Assembly (NCBI GenBank): GCA_031177845.1
Contig: JAPSGG010000080.1
Location: 1-6,822 of the forward strand
Length of the DNA stretch: 6,822 nucleotides
Origin: Chromatiales bacterium
GTDB lineage: Bacteria; Pseudomonadota; Gammaproteobacteria; JACCYU01
Direction of reading: 5' to 3'
Both the position numbers and the translations under genes were made by a program. Of the stretch, positions 6,131 to 6,822 are shown in pieces. The first letter of the stretch is position 1. Every line of letters starts with the position of its first letter. Below the pieces are notes generated by a model that ran no database searches, had not been told where the DNA came from, and was given only the letters and a program-made list of their open reading frames with translations.

Positions 6131-6147
6131 CAGGCCGCGCCGGCCTG
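6131..6147. promoter_or_regulatory. Palindrome upstream of the ECF sigma gene, possible operator
   Basis: CAGGCCG (6131-6137) and CGGCCTG (6141-6147) form a perfect 7-bp inverted repeat around CGC. A TATAGT box follows at 6151-6156, about 70 bases before the sigma start codon. No T run follows on either side, so it does not look like a terminator. Its position next to a -10-like box suggests a regulator site, though no good -35 was found at the expected distance. Confidence 0.35.
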
Positions 6148-6226
6148 TACTATAGTTTGGGTATCGGCGCCGCTTGCTTCCTGCCCGGCGCCACGCGCCG
6201 CTCAACCCACGAGCCTTATTGCCACT

Positions 6227-6745
6227 ATGCACAAGTCGCGACAGGCCCGATTCGGATTACTGATAGAAGCATACGCCGCCGATTTATACCGCTACGCAGC
6301 ATGGCTGTGCAGCGACCGTGCCATGGCCGAAGACTTGGTGCAGGAAACTTTCATGCGCGCCTGGCATTCGCTGGATAGCTCTAAGCACAAAGGCGCTGCA
6401 AAATTCTGGCTGTTCCGCATGCTGCAGCGCGAGCATGCGCGTCAGAGCAATCGCTCGCAGGCACAGAGGGCGGAGATGGGTGAGGGCGTCTTGGCCGATG
6501 TCGGCCGTTACGATGGCAATGCTGAGGCTGTGGATCTGCGGCGCGCGTTGGCGGCGCTGCCGCCGGAACACCGCGAACCGCTGGTGTTGCAGGTTATAGG
6601 CGGCTTCAGCTGTGAAGAAATCGCGGGCATACTGGATACTGCCTCTAGCGACGTGATCTCGCACCTATTTCGCGCCCGCAAACAGCTGCGCGAGGCCGTC
6701 AGCAATGAGCGGCTGGATAGGGCGAATAACAAGGTGATGGCATGA
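6227..6745 (+). CDS. ECF-type RNA polymerase sigma factor (sigma-70 family, RpoE-like)
   Basis: The product directs RNA polymerase to a small regulon, usually on release from an anti-sigma factor. Of 172 residues, about 15-72 form region 2, including LYRYAAWLCSDRAMAEDLVQ and QETFMRAW (39-46), which contacts core polymerase and the -10 element. About 103-156 form region 4, with RRALAALPPEHREPLVL followed by the helix-turn-helix GGFSCEEIAGIL and SHLFRARKQLRE that reads the -35 element. A short linker (73-102) joins them. Length and domain order are normal, with no extra C-terminal domain. ATG 6227 is chosen because the family typically has a short N-terminus before region 2; the ribosome site is weak (ACGAG). 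Its stop TGA overlaps the ATG of the next gene (ATGA), the hallmark of a co-translated sigma/anti-sigma pair. The stimulus cannot be read from the sequence. Confidence 0.93.
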   Translation: MHKSRQARFGLLIEAYAADLYRYAAWLCSDRAMAEDLVQETFMRAWHSLDSSKHKGAAKFWLFRMLQREHARQSNRSQAQRAEMGEGVLADVGRYDGNAEAVDLRRALAALPPEHREPLVLQVIGGFSCEEIAGILDTASSDVISHLFRARKQLREAVSNERLDRANNKVMA

Positions 6746-6822
6746 ACTGCCTGGACTTCCGACGCAGGTGGCTCACGGTCCCATGCGCGGGGGATCTCGC
6801 CTTGGCTCAGCACGAGCGGGTA
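6742..6822 (+). CDS. DUF3379-like putative anti-sigma factor, N-terminal fragment
   Basis: Only 27 codons lie in the window. The start MNCLDFRRRWLT matches, from memory, the opening of the DUF3379 family (MNCLEFRR-x-LL-x-DP). That family is regularly encoded just after an ECF sigma gene and is presumed to be a membrane-bound anti-sigma factor. The last residues, AQHERV, would place a His just before the expected Cys-x-x-Cys of a zinc-binding anti-sigma motif, but that part is beyond the edge. The ATG overlaps the sigma stop codon by the ATGA arrangement, implying translational coupling. The assignment rests on a short stretch plus context. Confidence 0.65.
   Translation, partial: MNCLDFRRRWLTVPCAGDLALAQHERV

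Larger units (their letters stand above)
5858..6226. other. Gene-free stretch between the CoA-binding protein and the ECF sigma factor
   Basis: I see no credible gene on either strand. Directly after the stop codon is a perfect palindrome GTTGCGCAAC (5859-5868), without a T run. A 15-bp tandem duplication follows at 5877-5906. Around 5939-5999, CACTC/GAGTG and GCGC/GCGC pairs with an inner CATCC-AA-GGATG could fold into a long imperfect hairpin. Near the sigma gene lie an AT-rich segment (TAAATATTTAT), a palindrome and TATA-like boxes (6095-6100, 6151-6156), so promoter signals are likely in the last 130 bases. A GTG-started ORF of 51 codons at 5930-6085 has no recognisable content. Confidence 0.5.

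Noticed and set aside
6284..6664. 126-codon open frame on the minus strand
   Set aside because: It is opposite the sigma factor gene and has no recognisable motif.
1..6822. tRNA, rRNA, CRISPR array, transposase or phage genes
   Set aside because: I found no cloverleaf-like gene, no regularly spaced repeats and no transposase or integrase motif on either strand.

Overview
The window looks like a piece of a GC-rich (roughly 60%) gammaproteobacterial chromosome, possibly from a sulfur-oxidising lineage. The clues are a soxY-soxZ pair, a tiny LptM-type lipoprotein directly upstream of lysA (a typical gammaproteobacterial pairing), and an ECF sigma factor overlapping a DUF3379-type anti-sigma gene. 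The lineage is inferred from gene content, not from a marker gene.

Left part (3-2097): three genes in a row carry lesions. A membrane-linked diguanylate cyclase (GGDEF) gene has lost its 5' end to the window edge and reads through two compensating frameshifts. A glutathione S-transferase gene has an in-frame TGA and an internal deletion. On the opposite strand, a carboxylesterase/phospholipase gene is interrupted by a single TGA where Trp is expected. The gap 1176-1422 holds no gene, only a short TTCG...CGAA dispersed-repeat-like element. The gap 2098-2307 holds a degenerate palindromic repeat of the 'CGTCATTCCCG' kind.

Middle part (2308-3826, minus strand): a likely operon transcribed right to left. 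It encodes an unrecognised two-helix membrane protein with a predicted periplasmic domain, then SoxY (Tat-exported sulfur carrier, ending in the unusual Gly-Gly-Cys-Ser) and SoxZ. SoxYZ carries sulfur intermediates on the SoxY C-terminal cysteine in the periplasm. No other sox gene is in view.

Right part (3968-6822, plus strand): a divergent promoter region leads into lptM (43 aa lipoprotein), lysA (diaminopimelate decarboxylase, last step of lysine synthesis) and a YccU-type CoA-binding protein, tightly packed and intact. The usual dapF does not follow lysA. A 369-bp non-coding stretch (5858-6226) follows, with a perfect 15-bp tandem duplication and a 7-bp-arm palindrome. Then comes an ECF sigma factor gene whose stop codon overlaps the start of a truncated DUF3379-like anti-sigma gene.

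The intact 4.4 kb on the right against three damaged genes in 2.1 kb on the left suggests local gene decay rather than uniformly poor sequence, although sequencing error cannot be excluded. I did not find a convincing new multi-gene system. The most interesting items are the decay cluster, the SoxY tail variant with its membrane-protein neighbour, and the ECF/DUF3379 pair with its palindromic upstream region.
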